A DNA stretch of 64,000 bases from Clostridia bacterium (GTDB taxonomy: Bacteria > Bacillota > Clostridia > Lachnospirales > Lachnospiraceae). The position numbers and the translations under genes are program-made. The stretch lies in the NCBI GenBank assembly GCA_910575625.1, contig CAJTFD010000012.1:1-64000 (forward strand), written 5' to 3'. A model generated the notes under the pieces. It ran no database searches. It was not told the origin of the DNA and was given only the letters and a program-made list of their open reading frames with translations. Shown one piece after another: positions 16,472-26,800 of this stretch (position 1 is the first letter of the stretch; each line of letters begins with the position of its first letter).

Positions 16472-17113
16472 TTATCGTTGGATCCCGGAGAGGATCTCGT
16501 CGATCCATTCGTTGACGTCGTAGGTGTCATTGTCGAACAGCTTGATGATCACGCCGTAGGGTTCCTCCTCATTTGCAAAAGCATTTGCCTCATCCGTATC
16601 CACATGCATAGCAAGGGAGAAATTCTTATGGACGCGGACGACCACGTCGGCGTAGATCAGGGCCCGCTCGTAGCTCCTGGTCAGGACGAAGACGGTGTCG
16701 TTGTCTTTGACACGCATCTTGTAAGCCTGGGAGGGGGTCATGTGGATGTGCCGCTTGGCCACGATCACCCCTTTGTCGATGTCGATGGTGCTGTTGGGGC
16801 CGGAGAGTGTGCAGCCCGGTGTGCCCGCGATATCTCCAGATTGGCGGATCACGGCGGGGATCCCCAGTTTCTTCGTGTCGGTGAGGGAAATCTCCACCTG
16901 TGTCGCCGGGCGCAGCGGCCCCAGCAGGGCGATGTTTTCAAAACGTCCTTTTGGTCCGATGACCGTGACCCGCTCTTTGGCTAAAAATTGTCCTGGCTGG
17001 CTCAGTTCTTTGTCAAAAGTGAGTTCAGAGCCTGTCCCAAATAGTTTTTCAAAATCTTCTTTGCAGATATGTATGTGCCGGGCAGATGTCTCGATCGGAA
17101 TCTTGGTACCCAT
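16472..17113 (-). CDS. pduL: Phosphate propanoyltransferase (PduL type)
   Basis: A 213-residue PduL, an acyl-CoA:phosphate acyltransferase unrelated to Pta, converting acetyl- or propanoyl-CoA and phosphate to the acyl phosphate. The two symmetric domains are visible, each with zinc-binding histidines: SARHIHICKEDF and the later VAKRHIHMTP, plus GPLRPATQVEIS. It has no apparent N-terminal microcompartment targeting helix and no shell genes are near, so it is probably the general cytosolic phosphotransacetylase of this organism. Confidence 0.9.
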   Translation of the reverse strand: MGTKIPIETSARHIHICKEDFEKLFGTGSELTFDKELSQPGQFLAKERVTVIGPKGRFENIALLGPLRPATQVEISLTDTKKLGIPAVIRQSGDIAGTPGCTLSGPNSTIDIDKGVIVAKRHIHMTPSQAYKMRVKDNDTVFVLTRSYERALIYADVVVRVHKNFSLAMHVDTDEANAFANEEEPYGVIIKLFDNDTYDVNEWIDEILSGIQR

Positions 17114-17349
17114 ATCCTTACATCCTTTCTAAAAGTTTTCTAAAGTCTCATTTTGAAATCCTTCATTATTATACTCCAGGCCGTCTGCAACGGCAAGCAT
17201 AACCTGTCTGTAAAACTTATGAAAAAAATATTATTTTTCTGATTTACTATTGTAAAATCTGCGGCCATTCGTTAAAATAATAAATGGTCATGTATGGTCC
17301 TTTTTGCCGGGCTTTTTATTGAGAGCACAGACGGACAGGGAGGGCTTTT

Positions 17350-17877
17350 ATGGATAAAAAAGATAGAAGAAAAATGTGTATATGCGCTATGATCATTGTC
17401 GTATGTATGCTGTGGATAGGATGCGGGCAAAAGGAGCCGGAAGTCCTATTTGAGATGGACGGGGACAGCGCGGACGCGGTGTCGGCCCAGGAAGAGGGGA
17501 CGGCGCAGCCAGATCGGCCAGATCAGCTGGATCAGGAGTCGCTGCGCGCCATGTTGGAGGAGATCCTGACGGCGGCCAGAGCTGACCAGGTGATCCAGGT
17601 CACATGCGGCTGTACGGGGGAGGACCAGGTACAGCAGATCCCAGTGGGTGACGGTGCGGTCCAGGTCATGCCTGTGGACGACGGGAGGGTCAATATCAAC
17701 GCCGCGGATGCTTTGGATCTGCAGAAGTTAAACGGCATCGGCGAGGCGCGGGCCCAGGCGATCATCTCCCACCGGGAGAGTATCGGGGCCTTCCAGTCGG
17801 TGGAGGACATCAAGCAGGTGGAGGGTATCGGGGACGGCATATTTGACAAGATCAAGGACGAGATCTCAGTGGGATAA
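17350..17877 (+). CDS. comEA: ComEA-like helix-hairpin-helix protein with lipobox
   Basis: A 175-residue protein: signal segment with LWIGCG lipobox-like site (Cys about 25), an acidic Gln/Asp-rich linker, a central region with VTCGCTGEDQ, and a C-terminal ComEA helix-hairpin-helix domain (VNINAADALDLQKLNGIGEARAQAI, VEGIGDGIFDKI). ComEA binds incoming double-stranded DNA at the membrane during competence. ComEC is encoded 3 kb downstream in the same direction. The lipobox anchor instead of a plain membrane helix is a possibility, not proven. Confidence 0.85.
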   Translation: MDKKDRRKMCICAMIIVVCMLWIGCGQKEPEVLFEMDGDSADAVSAQEEGTAQPDRPDQLDQESLRAMLEEILTAARADQVIQVTCGCTGEDQVQQIPVGDGAVQVMPVDDGRVNINAADALDLQKLNGIGEARAQAIISHRESIGAFQSVEDIKQVEGIGDGIFDKIKDEISVG

Positions 17878-17903
17878 AAATTTCAGATAGAGAGGTATCA
17901 TTC

Positions 17904-18593
<690 letters not shown>

Positions 18594-18596
18594 GAC

Positions 18597-20030
18597 GTGC
18601 GCGGGATGCCAAAAAAAAAGTCAACGTTCTTCAACAGTGTGCGCTTCCGCATCATGGCCATCATGATCGTGCTGGGCATCGTGCCCAGCCTGGTCATCGC
18701 GAAGGCGGTCATACATTCATACGAAAAACGCGCAGTCTCCCTGCGCATCAGCAATGTGCGCAATCAGTGTGATATTCTGTGCAACCAGCTGGTGGGCGTG
18801 GGGTATCTGGAAAACCCTTCCTCCAAAGTGATCGAGCGGCAGCTGGAGGTGCTCTCCAATGTTTACAGCGGGCGGATCCTGGTGATCAATCATTCTTTTA
18901 AGATCATCAAGGATACCTATGGGCTGGACGAGGGCAAGACAGTGATCGCCGCGGATGTGATCCGCTGCCTGCAGGGGGAGGTCACCAGTGATTACAATAA
19001 GAAAAATAAATATATAGAGCTGACAGTACCGATCAAGGATCCGGAACAGCAGGAGCAGCAGGGGGTCATGCTGATCAGCATCTCCACCGGGGAGATCGCT
19101 TCGTCTGTGGAGCTTTTGGAACGGAATGGGATGTTTTTTTGGGCGATCATCGCTGTGGCTGTCGTGCTGATCTCCTATATGGCCTCCCGTGTGCTGGTGA
19201 AGCCGTTCAACAAGATCACAAAAGCCATCGAGGAGATCACCGATGGGTATCAGAAAGAAGATATCCTGGTGGAGGATTACACGGAGACGGAGCTGATCAC
19301 CGATGCGTTCAATAAGATGCTGAATCGGATGAAGATCCTGGATGAATCCAGGCAGGAGTTTGTCTCCAATGTGTCCCACGAACTGAAGACGCCCATGACA
19401 TCTATGAAGGTGCTGGCCGATTCCCTGGTGGGGCAGCAGGGTGTGCCGGAGGAACTGTATCAGGAATTTCTGCAGGATATCACGATGGAGATTGACAGGG
19501 AGAACAAGATCATCACGGATCTGCTCTCATTGGTCAAACTGGATAAAAAGGCTTCCGACCTGCGGGTGGAGCATCTGCATATCGACGACCTGCTGGAGCT
19601 GATCTTGAAAAGGCTCCGGCCCATCGCGGATAAGCGGAACATAGACCTGATCCTGGACTGTTTCCGGCCGGTGGAGGCGGATGTGGACGAGGTGAAGTTC
19701 ACACTGGCGATCTCGAACCTGGTGGAGAATGGGATCAAATACAACGTGGACGACGGCTGGGTGCGGGTGTCTCTGGACGCGGACCATAAATATTTCTATG
19801 TGATGGTGGCGGACTCAGGGATGGGCATCCCGGAGGAATCCCTGGAGCGGATCTTCGAGCGGTTTTACCGGGTGGACAAGTCCCATTCCAGGGAGATCGG
19901 GGGCACGGGTCTGGGGCTCTCCATCGCCAGGAGTTCTGTGCTGATGCACCATGGGACACTGAATGTGAGCAGTAAAGAGGAGGAAGGGACAACTTTTACA
20001 GTGAGGATTCCCTTATCTTATATTCCCTGA
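18597..20030 (+). CDS. Sensor histidine kinase with HAMP domain
   Basis: A 477-residue membrane kinase: first helix in residues 15-40, an extracytoplasmic sensor domain, second helix near 180-200 (MFFWAIIAVAVVLISYMAS), HAMP, the H-box VSHELKTPMTSMKVL (His about 260), N-box LVENGIKYN, G1 ADSGMGIPEE and G2 GGTGLGLSIA. It autophosphorylates and passes phosphate to the adjacent regulator. Start could be GTG 18597 or ATG 18606; neither has a strong ribosome site. Followed 13 bases later by a GerMN lipoprotein that may be part of the same signal unit. Confidence 0.9.
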   Translation: MRGMPKKKSTFFNSVRFRIMAIMIVLGIVPSLVIAKAVIHSYEKRAVSLRISNVRNQCDILCNQLVGVGYLENPSSKVIERQLEVLSNVYSGRILVINHSFKIIKDTYGLDEGKTVIAADVIRCLQGEVTSDYNKKNKYIELTVPIKDPEQQEQQGVMLISISTGEIASSVELLERNGMFFWAIIAVAVVLISYMASRVLVKPFNKITKAIEEITDGYQKEDILVEDYTETELITDAFNKMLNRMKILDESRQEFVSNVSHELKTPMTSMKVLADSLVGQQGVPEELYQEFLQDITMEIDRENKIITDLLSLVKLDKKASDLRVEHLHIDDLLELILKRLRPIADKRNIDLILDCFRPVEADVDEVKFTLAISNLVENGIKYNVDDGWVRVSLDADHKYFYVMVADSGMGIPEESLERIFERFYRVDKSHSREIGGTGLGLSIARSSVLMHHGTLNVSSKEEEGTTFTVRIPLSYIP

Positions 20031-20043
20031 ACGGGGAGGGTGT

Positions 20044-20988
20044 GTGGACGAGATGAGTATGGAGAAGCGGACCTGTCTGGTCTTGATGGCTTTTATGGTC
20101 CTGGCGGCGGTGACCGGCTGTTCTTTTTCGGAGGAAGGCCGGGAAGCGGCGGATGCGGACCACTATTTTTACCATATTGATGCTACCGGGACAGAGCTGG
20201 TAAAAGTGGCATACATGCCGTACGAGGAGACAACGGAAGTCATGATACAGGATTTCATGAAGCTCTTAAATGACAAGGAGCATGGGGAGGATGACATCAG
20301 CCTGCTCCCGGAGGGTGTGGAGATCGTGACCCACAGCGTGCATGAGAGCGTGCTGAATCTGGATTTCAGCAAGGAGTACCTGGAGATGGACGCGGCCAGG
20401 GAAGTGCTGGCCCGGGCGGGAGTGGTCAAGACTTTCGCCCAGCTCCCGGATATCGAGTATGTGAAATTCCAGGTGGACGGTAAGCCGTTCCTTGATTCCA
20501 ACAAGAAACCGATCGGCATTATGAACGAAGAGAGTTTTGTGGAAAATTCTGGAGAAAATTTAAATTCCTATCTGACGGCAGATGTGTCGTTGTACTTTGC
20601 CAGTGAGAACGGTGAAAAACTGGTCAGGGAGGAGCGGAAAGTCTATTTTGACAAAAATGTGACGCTGGAGAATGTGGTCGTACAGCAGTTGCTGAAGGGG
20701 CCGCGGGAAACGGGCAAACCGACCCTGCCCTCCAGTGCGAAACTTGTATCCGTGACCACGATGGATAAAGTCTGTTATGTGAATTTCAGTCGGAGTTTCC
20801 TGGAGGAGCCGCTGCCCTTGAGGGAGGAGCTTCCGATCTATTCGGTGGTGGATTCCCTGATCGACACATGCCGAGTGGAGAAGGTGCAGCTGTCCATCGA
20901 TGGGGTGACGGATGTCACCTATGGAGAGCAGATGCGCCTGGATCAGTTTTACGAAAAAAATGAAGAGCTGATCGACAAGACAAAGTGA
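20044..20988 (+). CDS. GerMN-domain lipoprotein
   Basis: A 314-residue predicted lipoprotein (lipobox VTGC, Cys about 26) with two GerMN domains: about 45-160 (KVAYMPYEETTEVMIQ... VLNLDFSKEYLEM) and 185-300 (VSLYFASENGEKLVRE... VCYVNFSRSFLEE). GerM-like proteins act in spore germination or cell-surface signalling; many sit beside two-component systems, as here (like LpqB with MtrAB in actinobacteria). GTG at 20044 is favoured by the GGGAGGG site; ATG at 20053 is an alternative. Confidence 0.85.
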   Translation: MDEMSMEKRTCLVLMAFMVLAAVTGCSFSEEGREAADADHYFYHIDATGTELVKVAYMPYEETTEVMIQDFMKLLNDKEHGEDDISLLPEGVEIVTHSVHESVLNLDFSKEYLEMDAAREVLARAGVVKTFAQLPDIEYVKFQVDGKPFLDSNKKPIGIMNEESFVENSGENLNSYLTADVSLYFASENGEKLVREERKVYFDKNVTLENVVVQQLLKGPRETGKPTLPSSAKLVSVTTMDKVCYVNFSRSFLEEPLPLREELPIYSVVDSLIDTCRVEKVQLSIDGVTDVTYGEQMRLDQFYEKNEELIDKTK

Positions 20989-21019
20989 TTGGCGTATCAA
21001 TGGGAAAGGAAGTGGACAC

Positions 21020-23299
21020 TTGGTGAAACGGCCGATGTGCTGGCTGTGCCTGTTGTTCATAGCGGCTGTCTGGCTGGGAGATCTGACAGGGCTTGTGCCT
21101 GTCAGGGAAACCGCGGCTGCCCAGTCTCTGCCCGGGGAGGGGTTCATAGGAGAGAAGGGGCAGGCAGTCGTCTATGGACGGATCTATCAATATCATTATT
21201 CAAAAAATTCTACGGGCATCTGTCTTACAGATGTCTGTCTGAAATCTCAGTTAAGATCCCAAGTCGGGGATATCTCAAAAAAACTTTCAGGACGTGTGAT
21301 CATATATATGCAGGAGGGGAGTGAGGATGTGTCCCAGCCTCTCGGGACCTGGGTGCGGGTGCGGGGGAAGCTGCAGGAGATCGAGGGTCCCAGGAATCCA
21401 GGGGAATTTGACAGTCGTCTTTATTATCAGACAAAAAAGATCTATTATCGGATGAGCGGGTATGAGCTGACAGATTGTGGAGGAGAGGTCTGGCATCTGC
21501 GTGAAGGGTTGCGGCAGTTCCGCGGCAGGCTGGCAGATTCTCTGGAAAAAGCGGTGCCTGAGCAGGCGGGGATACTCTGTGCCATGGTTGTGGGGGAGAA
21601 GAGCCTGCTGGCACAGGAGGATAAGAACCTACTGGCTGCGGGTTCCCTCTCACATATGATCTCCATATCAGGCATGCATCTGAGTCTTCTGGGGATGCTG
21701 TGCTTCTATCTGTGTCAGCGTCTGCGGCTGGGGATCGGCCCGGCGGCCATGGTATCCGTGGGCTTGATGCTCTTTTACGGGATGTTGGCGGGGGAAGGCG
21801 TGGCCACCATGCGTGCATTGGGGATGTTCGGTTTGGCCATGATCGCGCGGGCGATCAGACGGAGTTATGATCTTTTGAGTGCCCTTGCGCTGTCGGTGAT
21901 CATTTTGCTGCTGGATAATCCTGCGTATCTATTTTACAGCGGGTTCCTCCTCTCCTGCGGCTGCATCTGTGCGGTGGGGGTTGTGCTCCCGCAGATCCGG
22001 GAGATCTTTTCCTTTGAGAAGGCGCAGCGGAAGCGGGAAAAAAAGATCATACAGAGAAAGATCATACAGAAAAAGATCATACAGACCCTGGAGATGGGCG
22101 CGGCAGTGCAGATGACCACATTGCCCCTGACCACCTGGTTTTATTATGAGATCCCGATCTATGGGATCCTGGTCAATCTGCTGGTTGTTCCCACTCTGGC
22201 GGTGACGCTGGTATCGGGCTGGGCAGGGGCGGCTGTCGGGATCTGGTCCGTGTCTGCGGCGAGAGTCTTTCTGATCCCGGGATGCGCCCTGATCCGTTTT
22301 TATCAAGGGCTGTGCGGGCTGGTGAAGGGTCTGCCCGGTGCAATGCTGACTGTGGGGCAGCCGGGGATCTGGCAGGTGCTGGCCTATTATGGCCTGCTGG
22401 CAGCCGGATTTTTGCTGGGGCGCAGGACCGGCAGGCGGGCTGTGGGCGTCTCTTTGTGTTTACTGTGCGTGTCTGCGGGTGTGATGCTGCTGTGCAGCCG
22501 GTTCCAGGGATCGCTGGAGGTCACTTGCCTGGATGTGGGGCAGGGGGATGGGGCGGTGGCGTGTACTTTGCAGGGGAAATGTTTCATGGTGGATGGAGGG
22601 AGCAGCAGCCAGAAGAAGATCGGTCAGTATACGATCCTGCCGTTTTTAAAGAGTCAGGGGATATCCCGGGTGGATGCAGTGTTTGTCAGCCACACAGATG
22701 CAGACCATATCAACGGGATCGAGGAGATCCTGGATCTCATCCGGACAGGGCAGACATCCCTGAAGATTTGTCATCTGGTACTGCCCGGTCTGGAGAAGGT
22801 GGATGAGGGCCAGGAGAGATTGGCGGCTCTGGCCGCTCAGGCGGGGGTGGCGGTGCGGTATCTGAATGCAGGCGGGAAAGTGGAAGCCTATGGTGTATGT
22901 TGGCAGGCCCTCTCCCCGTCGGTCAGAGGACAGACAGATGATATCAATGAAGATTCCCTGGTCCTCCTGCTGGAGGCGGGAGGGTTCCGGGGGCTGTTCA
23001 CGGGGGATATCGGGGAGGAGCAGGAGGAGAGACTGTCTGGCCACCTGATGGATTGCGATTTCCTGAAAGTGGCCCATCATGGCTCCCGGTATTCCACGGG
23101 GGAGCGGTTTTTGCGGGAAGTGTGTCCCAAGATCGGGGTGGCCTCGGCAAGTGCAACGAATACATATGGGCATCCCCACCCGGATACACTGGGGCGGCTG
23201 GAGAAAAACAGATGCCGTGTGTTCTTGACAAAAGACAGCGGAGCGGTTACCTTAAAAGTAGGTGAGGATGCGGTGCGGGTGAGGACCTATCTGCATTGA
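21020..23299 (+). CDS. comEC: ComEC/Rec2 competence DNA channel
   Basis: A 759-residue polytopic protein: an N-terminal OB-like domain (DUF4131), a central competence domain of about ten helices (HMISISGMHLSLLG motif), and a C-terminal metallo-beta-lactamase-like domain with DVGQGDG, SHTDADHINGI and KVAHHGSRYST. ComEC conducts single-stranded DNA into the cytoplasm; the lactamase domain may degrade the other strand. At 22044-22086 three 15-base tandem repeats encode KKIIQ/RKIIQ/KKIIQ inside a cytoplasmic loop. TTG 21020 or GTG 21023 is the start. Confidence 0.92.
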   Translation: MVKRPMCWLCLLFIAAVWLGDLTGLVPVRETAAAQSLPGEGFIGEKGQAVVYGRIYQYHYSKNSTGICLTDVCLKSQLRSQVGDISKKLSGRVIIYMQEGSEDVSQPLGTWVRVRGKLQEIEGPRNPGEFDSRLYYQTKKIYYRMSGYELTDCGGEVWHLREGLRQFRGRLADSLEKAVPEQAGILCAMVVGEKSLLAQEDKNLLAAGSLSHMISISGMHLSLLGMLCFYLCQRLRLGIGPAAMVSVGLMLFYGMLAGEGVATMRALGMFGLAMIARAIRRSYDLLSALALSVIILLLDNPAYLFYSGFLLSCGCICAVGVVLPQIREIFSFEKAQRKREKKIIQRKIIQKKIIQTLEMGAAVQMTTLPLTTWFYYEIPIYGILVNLLVVPTLAVTLVSGWAGAAVGIWSVSAARVFLIPGCALIRFYQGLCGLVKGLPGAMLTVGQPGIWQVLAYYGLLAAGFLLGRRTGRRAVGVSLCLLCVSAGVMLLCSRFQGSLEVTCLDVGQGDGAVACTLQGKCFMVDGGSSSQKKIGQYTILPFLKSQGISRVDAVFVSHTDADHINGIEEILDLIRTGQTSLKICHLVLPGLEKVDEGQERLAALAAQAGVAVRYLNAGGKVEAYGVCWQALSPSVRGQTDDINEDSLVLLLEAGGFRGLFTGDIGEEQEERLSGHLMDCDFLKVAHHGSRYSTGERFLREVCPKIGVASASATNTYGHPHPDTLGRLEKNRCRVFLTKDSGAVTLKVGEDAVRVRTYLH

Positions 23300-23365
23300 G
23301 GAGATATTAAGGAAATCTTGGGAAGGAAAATGCGGAGGTTATTTTAAGAAAGGTCAGGAAAGGTT

Positions 23366-24349
23366 ATGAAAGATCTGCAGGAAGACATACAGACAGGAAA
23401 TTTTAAAAATGTGTATTTATTATATGGGGAGGAGGCATTTCTGAAGCAGCAGTATAAGAAACGGCTGCTCCAGGCGCTGGATCCCGACGGGGATACAATG
23501 AACATGGCCACCTACCAGGGGAAGAATATAGATGTAGGGCCTCTGCTGGAACTGGCGGAGACCATGCCGTTTTTGGCGGAGAGGCGGATCATCCTGGTGG
23601 AGGACAGTGGTTTTTTCAAAAATAAGTGTGACCGTCTTGCGGACTATATGAAGGCGATGCCAGAATATCTGTGCATGGTCTTTGTGGAAGACCAAGTGGA
23701 CAAGCGCAGCCGCATGTACAAAGCGGTGGGGAAGGCGGGCCGTGTGGTCCAGTTTGCCATCCAGGATGAAAAGATATTGATGCAGTGGGCGGTGGGCGTG
23801 TTCGCAAAGGGCGGGCGGCGGATCACAAAGAAGGATATGGAGCTGTTCATGTCAAAGGTCGGATCGGATATGGGAAATATCTACCAGGAGGCGGAGAAAC
23901 TGATCTGTTACACCATGGGCAGCGACCGGATCACGGCTCAGGACATCGAGGCGGTATGCGTGACCCAGATTACCAATAAGATCTTTGACATGGTGCGGGC
24001 CGTTACGGACAGGGATCAGAAAAAGGCTCTGGATCTATATGAAGACCTGCTGGCGCTGCGGGAGCCGCCCATGAGGATCCTCTACCTGTTGGCCCGTCAG
24101 TTCCGGCAGCTGATGCAGACAAAAGAGATGCTGGAAGAGGGGAAAGGGCAGCAGGAGATCAGCCGGATCCTGGGGGTCCCCGGTTTTGCGGCGAGGAATT
24201 ATGTGAAGTGTGTGAAATCTTATGGGAAAGAGGAACTCCGGCAGGCGGTGGAGGATCTGACCAGTGCGGAGGAGGATGTGAAGACTGGGCGGCTGGGGGA
24301 CAGATTGAGTGTGGAGCTTTTGATCGTGAAATACAGTGCAGCCGGCTGA
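23366..24349 (+). CDS. holA: DNA polymerase III subunit delta
   Basis: The 327-residue delta subunit of the clamp loader. Family features: YLLYGEEAFLKQQYKKRLLQAL at the N-terminus, FLAERRIILVEDSGFF in the AAA-like domain, and the C-terminal collar region (RILYLLARQFRQLMQTKEM). It opens the beta clamp together with gamma/tau and delta prime. Following comEC is a common Firmicute arrangement. No Walker A motif is expected in delta and none is seen. Confidence 0.93.
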   Translation: MKDLQEDIQTGNFKNVYLLYGEEAFLKQQYKKRLLQALDPDGDTMNMATYQGKNIDVGPLLELAETMPFLAERRIILVEDSGFFKNKCDRLADYMKAMPEYLCMVFVEDQVDKRSRMYKAVGKAGRVVQFAIQDEKILMQWAVGVFAKGGRRITKKDMELFMSKVGSDMGNIYQEAEKLICYTMGSDRITAQDIEAVCVTQITNKIFDMVRAVTDRDQKKALDLYEDLLALREPPMRILYLLARQFRQLMQTKEMLEEGKGQQEISRILGVPGFAARNYVKCVKSYGKEELRQAVEDLTSAEEDVKTGRLGDRLSVELLIVKYSAAG

Positions 24350-24362
24350 CAGGATAGAAAAA

Positions 24363-24722
24363 AGAGTCTGGCTTGCCAGACTCTCAGACTGTAGACAAAG
24401 TGTCTGTTTAGCCATGGGTGCTCGAAGGGCTGTGCCCTCGAACTGGGATCAAGTAGACGGAATTTACTTCCGGCTACTTGCAAAAAGCCCGATCTGTAGG
24501 GGCTTCAGCCCTTGTGCGAGCAGATCGGGCTTTTATCCTCCAGCATTAAAATTTATGGCGTAAGCCATGAATTTTACCAGAGTGGCGACTTTGTCGACAC
24601 TCTGAGAGTCTGGCTTGCCAGACTCTCGCGCCGGAGCGCGGCTGCACCAACAGCCATGTTTCCTTGGCGCGGAGTGTGCATCCCCCGGAGGGTTTTATCA
24701 TATAGGGGACGAAGTTTCCTAT
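24363..24722. repeat. Chain of consecutive hairpins flanked by direct copies of one palindrome
   Basis: The non-coding gap between holA and rpsT holds at least eight successive inverted repeats: AGAGTCTGGC/GCCAGACTCT (24363-24384), TCGAAGGGC/GCCCTCGA (about 24422-24441), AAGTAG/CTACTT (24451-24479), the terminator at 24483-24538, TAAAATT/AATTTTA (24547-24576), AGAGTGGCGAC/GTCGACACTCT (24579-24603), a second copy of the first palindrome (24604-24627), CGCG/CGCG (24627-24640), GGCTG/CAGCC (24640-24655) and ATAGG/CCTAT (24702-24722). It is not explained by any gene. Confidence 0.6.
24483..24538 (+). terminator. Probable terminator after holA
   Basis: AAAAGCCCGATCTG and CAGATCGGGCTTTT form a 14-base-pair stem with a smaller inner GGGCTTCAGCCC hairpin, ending in TTTTAT. 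It can terminate the comEC-holA transcript. Confidence 0.65.
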
Positions 24723-24725
24723 ACG

Positions 24726-24768
24726 AAAAAAAAGAAGGGCAGCCCCAAGAGGGGAGGGCTGTCCTTCT
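24726..24768 (-). terminator. Terminator of rpsT
   Basis: On the minus strand AGAAGGACAGCCCTCC pairs with GGGGCTGCCCTTCT and is followed by a run of eight T. It lies 20 bases after the rpsT stop. Confidence 0.85.
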
Positions 24769-24788
24769 CATGATCCTCACAGATCCGT

Positions 24789-25052
24789 CTAGTCAAGAGC
24801 GTTGACTGCTTTTGATAAACGCGCGATCTTCCTGGATGAAGTGTTCTTATGATAAACACCTTTTGATGTTGCCTTGCTGATCGTTGAAACAGCGTTTGAC
24901 AGAGCAGCGTTTGCTGCCTCTTTATCTTTCTGGTCAATGGCTGCGTATACTTTCTTGATAGAAGTCTTTACAGCGGACCGAGTTGCTTTATTCCTGGCAG
25001 CCCTTGTCCTGTTTACTAAGATCCTTTTCTTTGCGGATTTGATATTAGCCAA
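24789..25052 (-). CDS. rpsT: 30S ribosomal protein S20
   Basis: An 87-residue basic protein with the family N-terminus ANIKSAKKRILVNRTRAARN and the C-terminal GVYHKNTSSRKIARLSKAVN. It binds 16S rRNA in the body of the small subunit. Monocistronic with its own terminator, as usual, and next to holA as in many Firmicutes. Confidence 0.97.
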   Translation of the reverse strand: MANIKSAKKRILVNRTRAARNKATRSAVKTSIKKVYAAIDQKDKEAANAALSNAVSTISKATSKGVYHKNTSSRKIARLSKAVNALD

Positions 25053-25309
25053 CTGTCGTACCTCCCATTGTGCGATATGATCTAAAATAAATTATCATCT
25101 TTTGCTTTCCGGTGAAGAGACACGGACATTTCGCCGGAAACATACGGTATTATTATATATAGAGGAAACTGCTTTGTCAATAGATAGAAAAACATATTTT
25201 GGACGTATACAGGATTTTTTACCACATCTTGCAGATCCGCCCAGTATCTGGTAGAATACAGGACAGCTGTAGATCAGACATTTTTAAGAAAGGATATCCA
25301 AAAGATCAG

Positions 25310-26800
25310 ATGGATAGATATCTCAGATGGGGACAGGGGCTGTGGCAGGATAAGGGCATGGCGCTGTCTCTCTTATACGTTTTTTTTCCGGTCTGGCTGT
25401 TTTTTGGCGGCTGGCTTAAGTTCCCGCTGGCGGTTTTTTTCATCCTGTTGTCACTGTGGCTGTTCCTGCGCGTGAGCAGGGATCTGTGTGTAAAAGGAGG
25501 ACGTGTGGGGTTTGGATACAAGCCTGAGTACTGGATCACTGTATGCGTAGTGGTCTTTATCTGGGTCTTGTTCAGCGGGATCGGTGGTTTTTCTTATCAG
25601 AACAGCGATTATTTCGTGCGCAATCCGATCTACCGGGATCTGGTGCAGCAGCCCTGGCCTGTGTTTTATGATCTCTCCGCTCAGCGGTCAGCTGTCCGGG
25701 CGGTGATGGGCAGCGGTGAGGTGGCTTTTGTGTATTATTTCTGTTTCTGGCTGCCGCCTGCGCTGTTGGCAAAGGTATTTGGGGGCGGTGAGATCTTAGC
25801 AAATGTATTTTTGCTGGTCTGGGCTTACCTGGGTGTGATGCTGGTCCTGTACCAGATCCACAGGTATCTGAAAAGGTGTTCCTGGGTGATCCCGGGGATC
25901 TTTATCTTCTTTGGCGGGCTGGATGCCATTGGTTACCGGCTGCTGCGGGGGGATTTTGGGCTGGGGGACCATTTGGAGTGGTGGTGTACTTATTTTCAAT
26001 ATTCGTCCAATACGACGCTGTTATACTGGGTGTTCAACCAGGCGATCCCCACATGGCTGATCCTGGCCCTGTTCCTCAATCTGCGCGGCAACACCTCGTC
26101 GGCAGGCTTATGTTCTTTAACATTTGCTTACTCACCTTTTGCTACATTTGGCATGATCCCGCTGGCGGTCTACTCCCTCTTCAGGGAAAAACAGGACTGG
26201 AAGAAGGCCCTCACCTGGGAAAACGCGCTGCTTCCGCTGACGCTGCTCCTGGTCTTTGGCAGTTTCTATCTGTCCAATTCCGAGAGCCTGCCGGTGAGAG
26301 GGTGGATCTTCAAGTATTACCGGGCAAAAGATCTCCTGTTGCCGTATCTTCTGTTTTTTGCATTGGAGATCGGGGTGTACCTGCTGCTTTTGCGGAGGCA
26401 TCTGAGGAAGTATGCGTACCTGTGGCTGGCTTTTTTGGAGCTGGCGCTGATCCCTGTGTATAAGATGACGGCGGCCAATGATTTTGCCATGCGGGCTTCG
26501 ATCCCGGGGCTTTTTATCCTGTCGGTGAGCCTGATGCGTTATGTGCTGGAGTGCCGGGGGCGATGGGGCCGATGGGTGGTGGCGCTGCTGTTGGCCGCGG
26601 CGGTCATCACTCCATTTTCAGAAATATATCGAAGTACCGCAAATACAGCGTTACAGGGTGTGAGACCTGTGGAGACGGTCTACAGTTTCCAGGCATTTGC
26701 CACGGACGATGCGGATATCCTGCAGATCTGCCGCAGACAGTTCTTTGCGTATGATCCTGAGGAGAGTTTCTTCTTTCATTGCCTGGGAAAGAAAAAGTAG
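25310..26800 (+). CDS. Large polytopic membrane protein of unknown function
   Basis: A roughly 496-residue protein with about eleven to twelve hydrophobic helices. The N-terminal third has aromatic-rich loops (GGFSYQNSDYFVRNPIYRDL) and the middle has FNQAIPTWLILALFLNLRG, a pattern reminiscent of GT-C type glycosyltransferases or DUF2079-like proteins, but I see no decisive motif. The start is uncertain: I give ATG 25310 (MDRYLRWGQG); the frame is open to 25199. It stands alone between rpsT and rho, on the plus strand. Confidence 0.7.
   Translation: MDRYLRWGQGLWQDKGMALSLLYVFFPVWLFFGGWLKFPLAVFFILLSLWLFLRVSRDLCVKGGRVGFGYKPEYWITVCVVVFIWVLFSGIGGFSYQNSDYFVRNPIYRDLVQQPWPVFYDLSAQRSAVRAVMGSGEVAFVYYFCFWLPPALLAKVFGGGEILANVFLLVWAYLGVMLVLYQIHRYLKRCSWVIPGIFIFFGGLDAIGYRLLRGDFGLGDHLEWWCTYFQYSSNTTLLYWVFNQAIPTWLILALFLNLRGNTSSAGLCSLTFAYSPFATFGMIPLAVYSLFREKQDWKKALTWENALLPLTLLLVFGSFYLSNSESLPVRGWIFKYYRAKDLLLPYLLFFALEIGVYLLLLRRHLRKYAYLWLAFLELALIPVYKMTAANDFAMRASIPGLFILSVSLMRYVLECRGRWGRWVVALLLAAAVITPFSEIYRSTANTALQGVRPVETVYSFQAFATDDADILQICRRQFFAYDPEESFFFHCLGKKK

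Noticed and set aside
24336..24805. Two plus-strand frames (75 and 97 residues) between holA and rpsT
   Set aside because: They translate the hairpin array, lack ribosome sites and one contains no credible domain.
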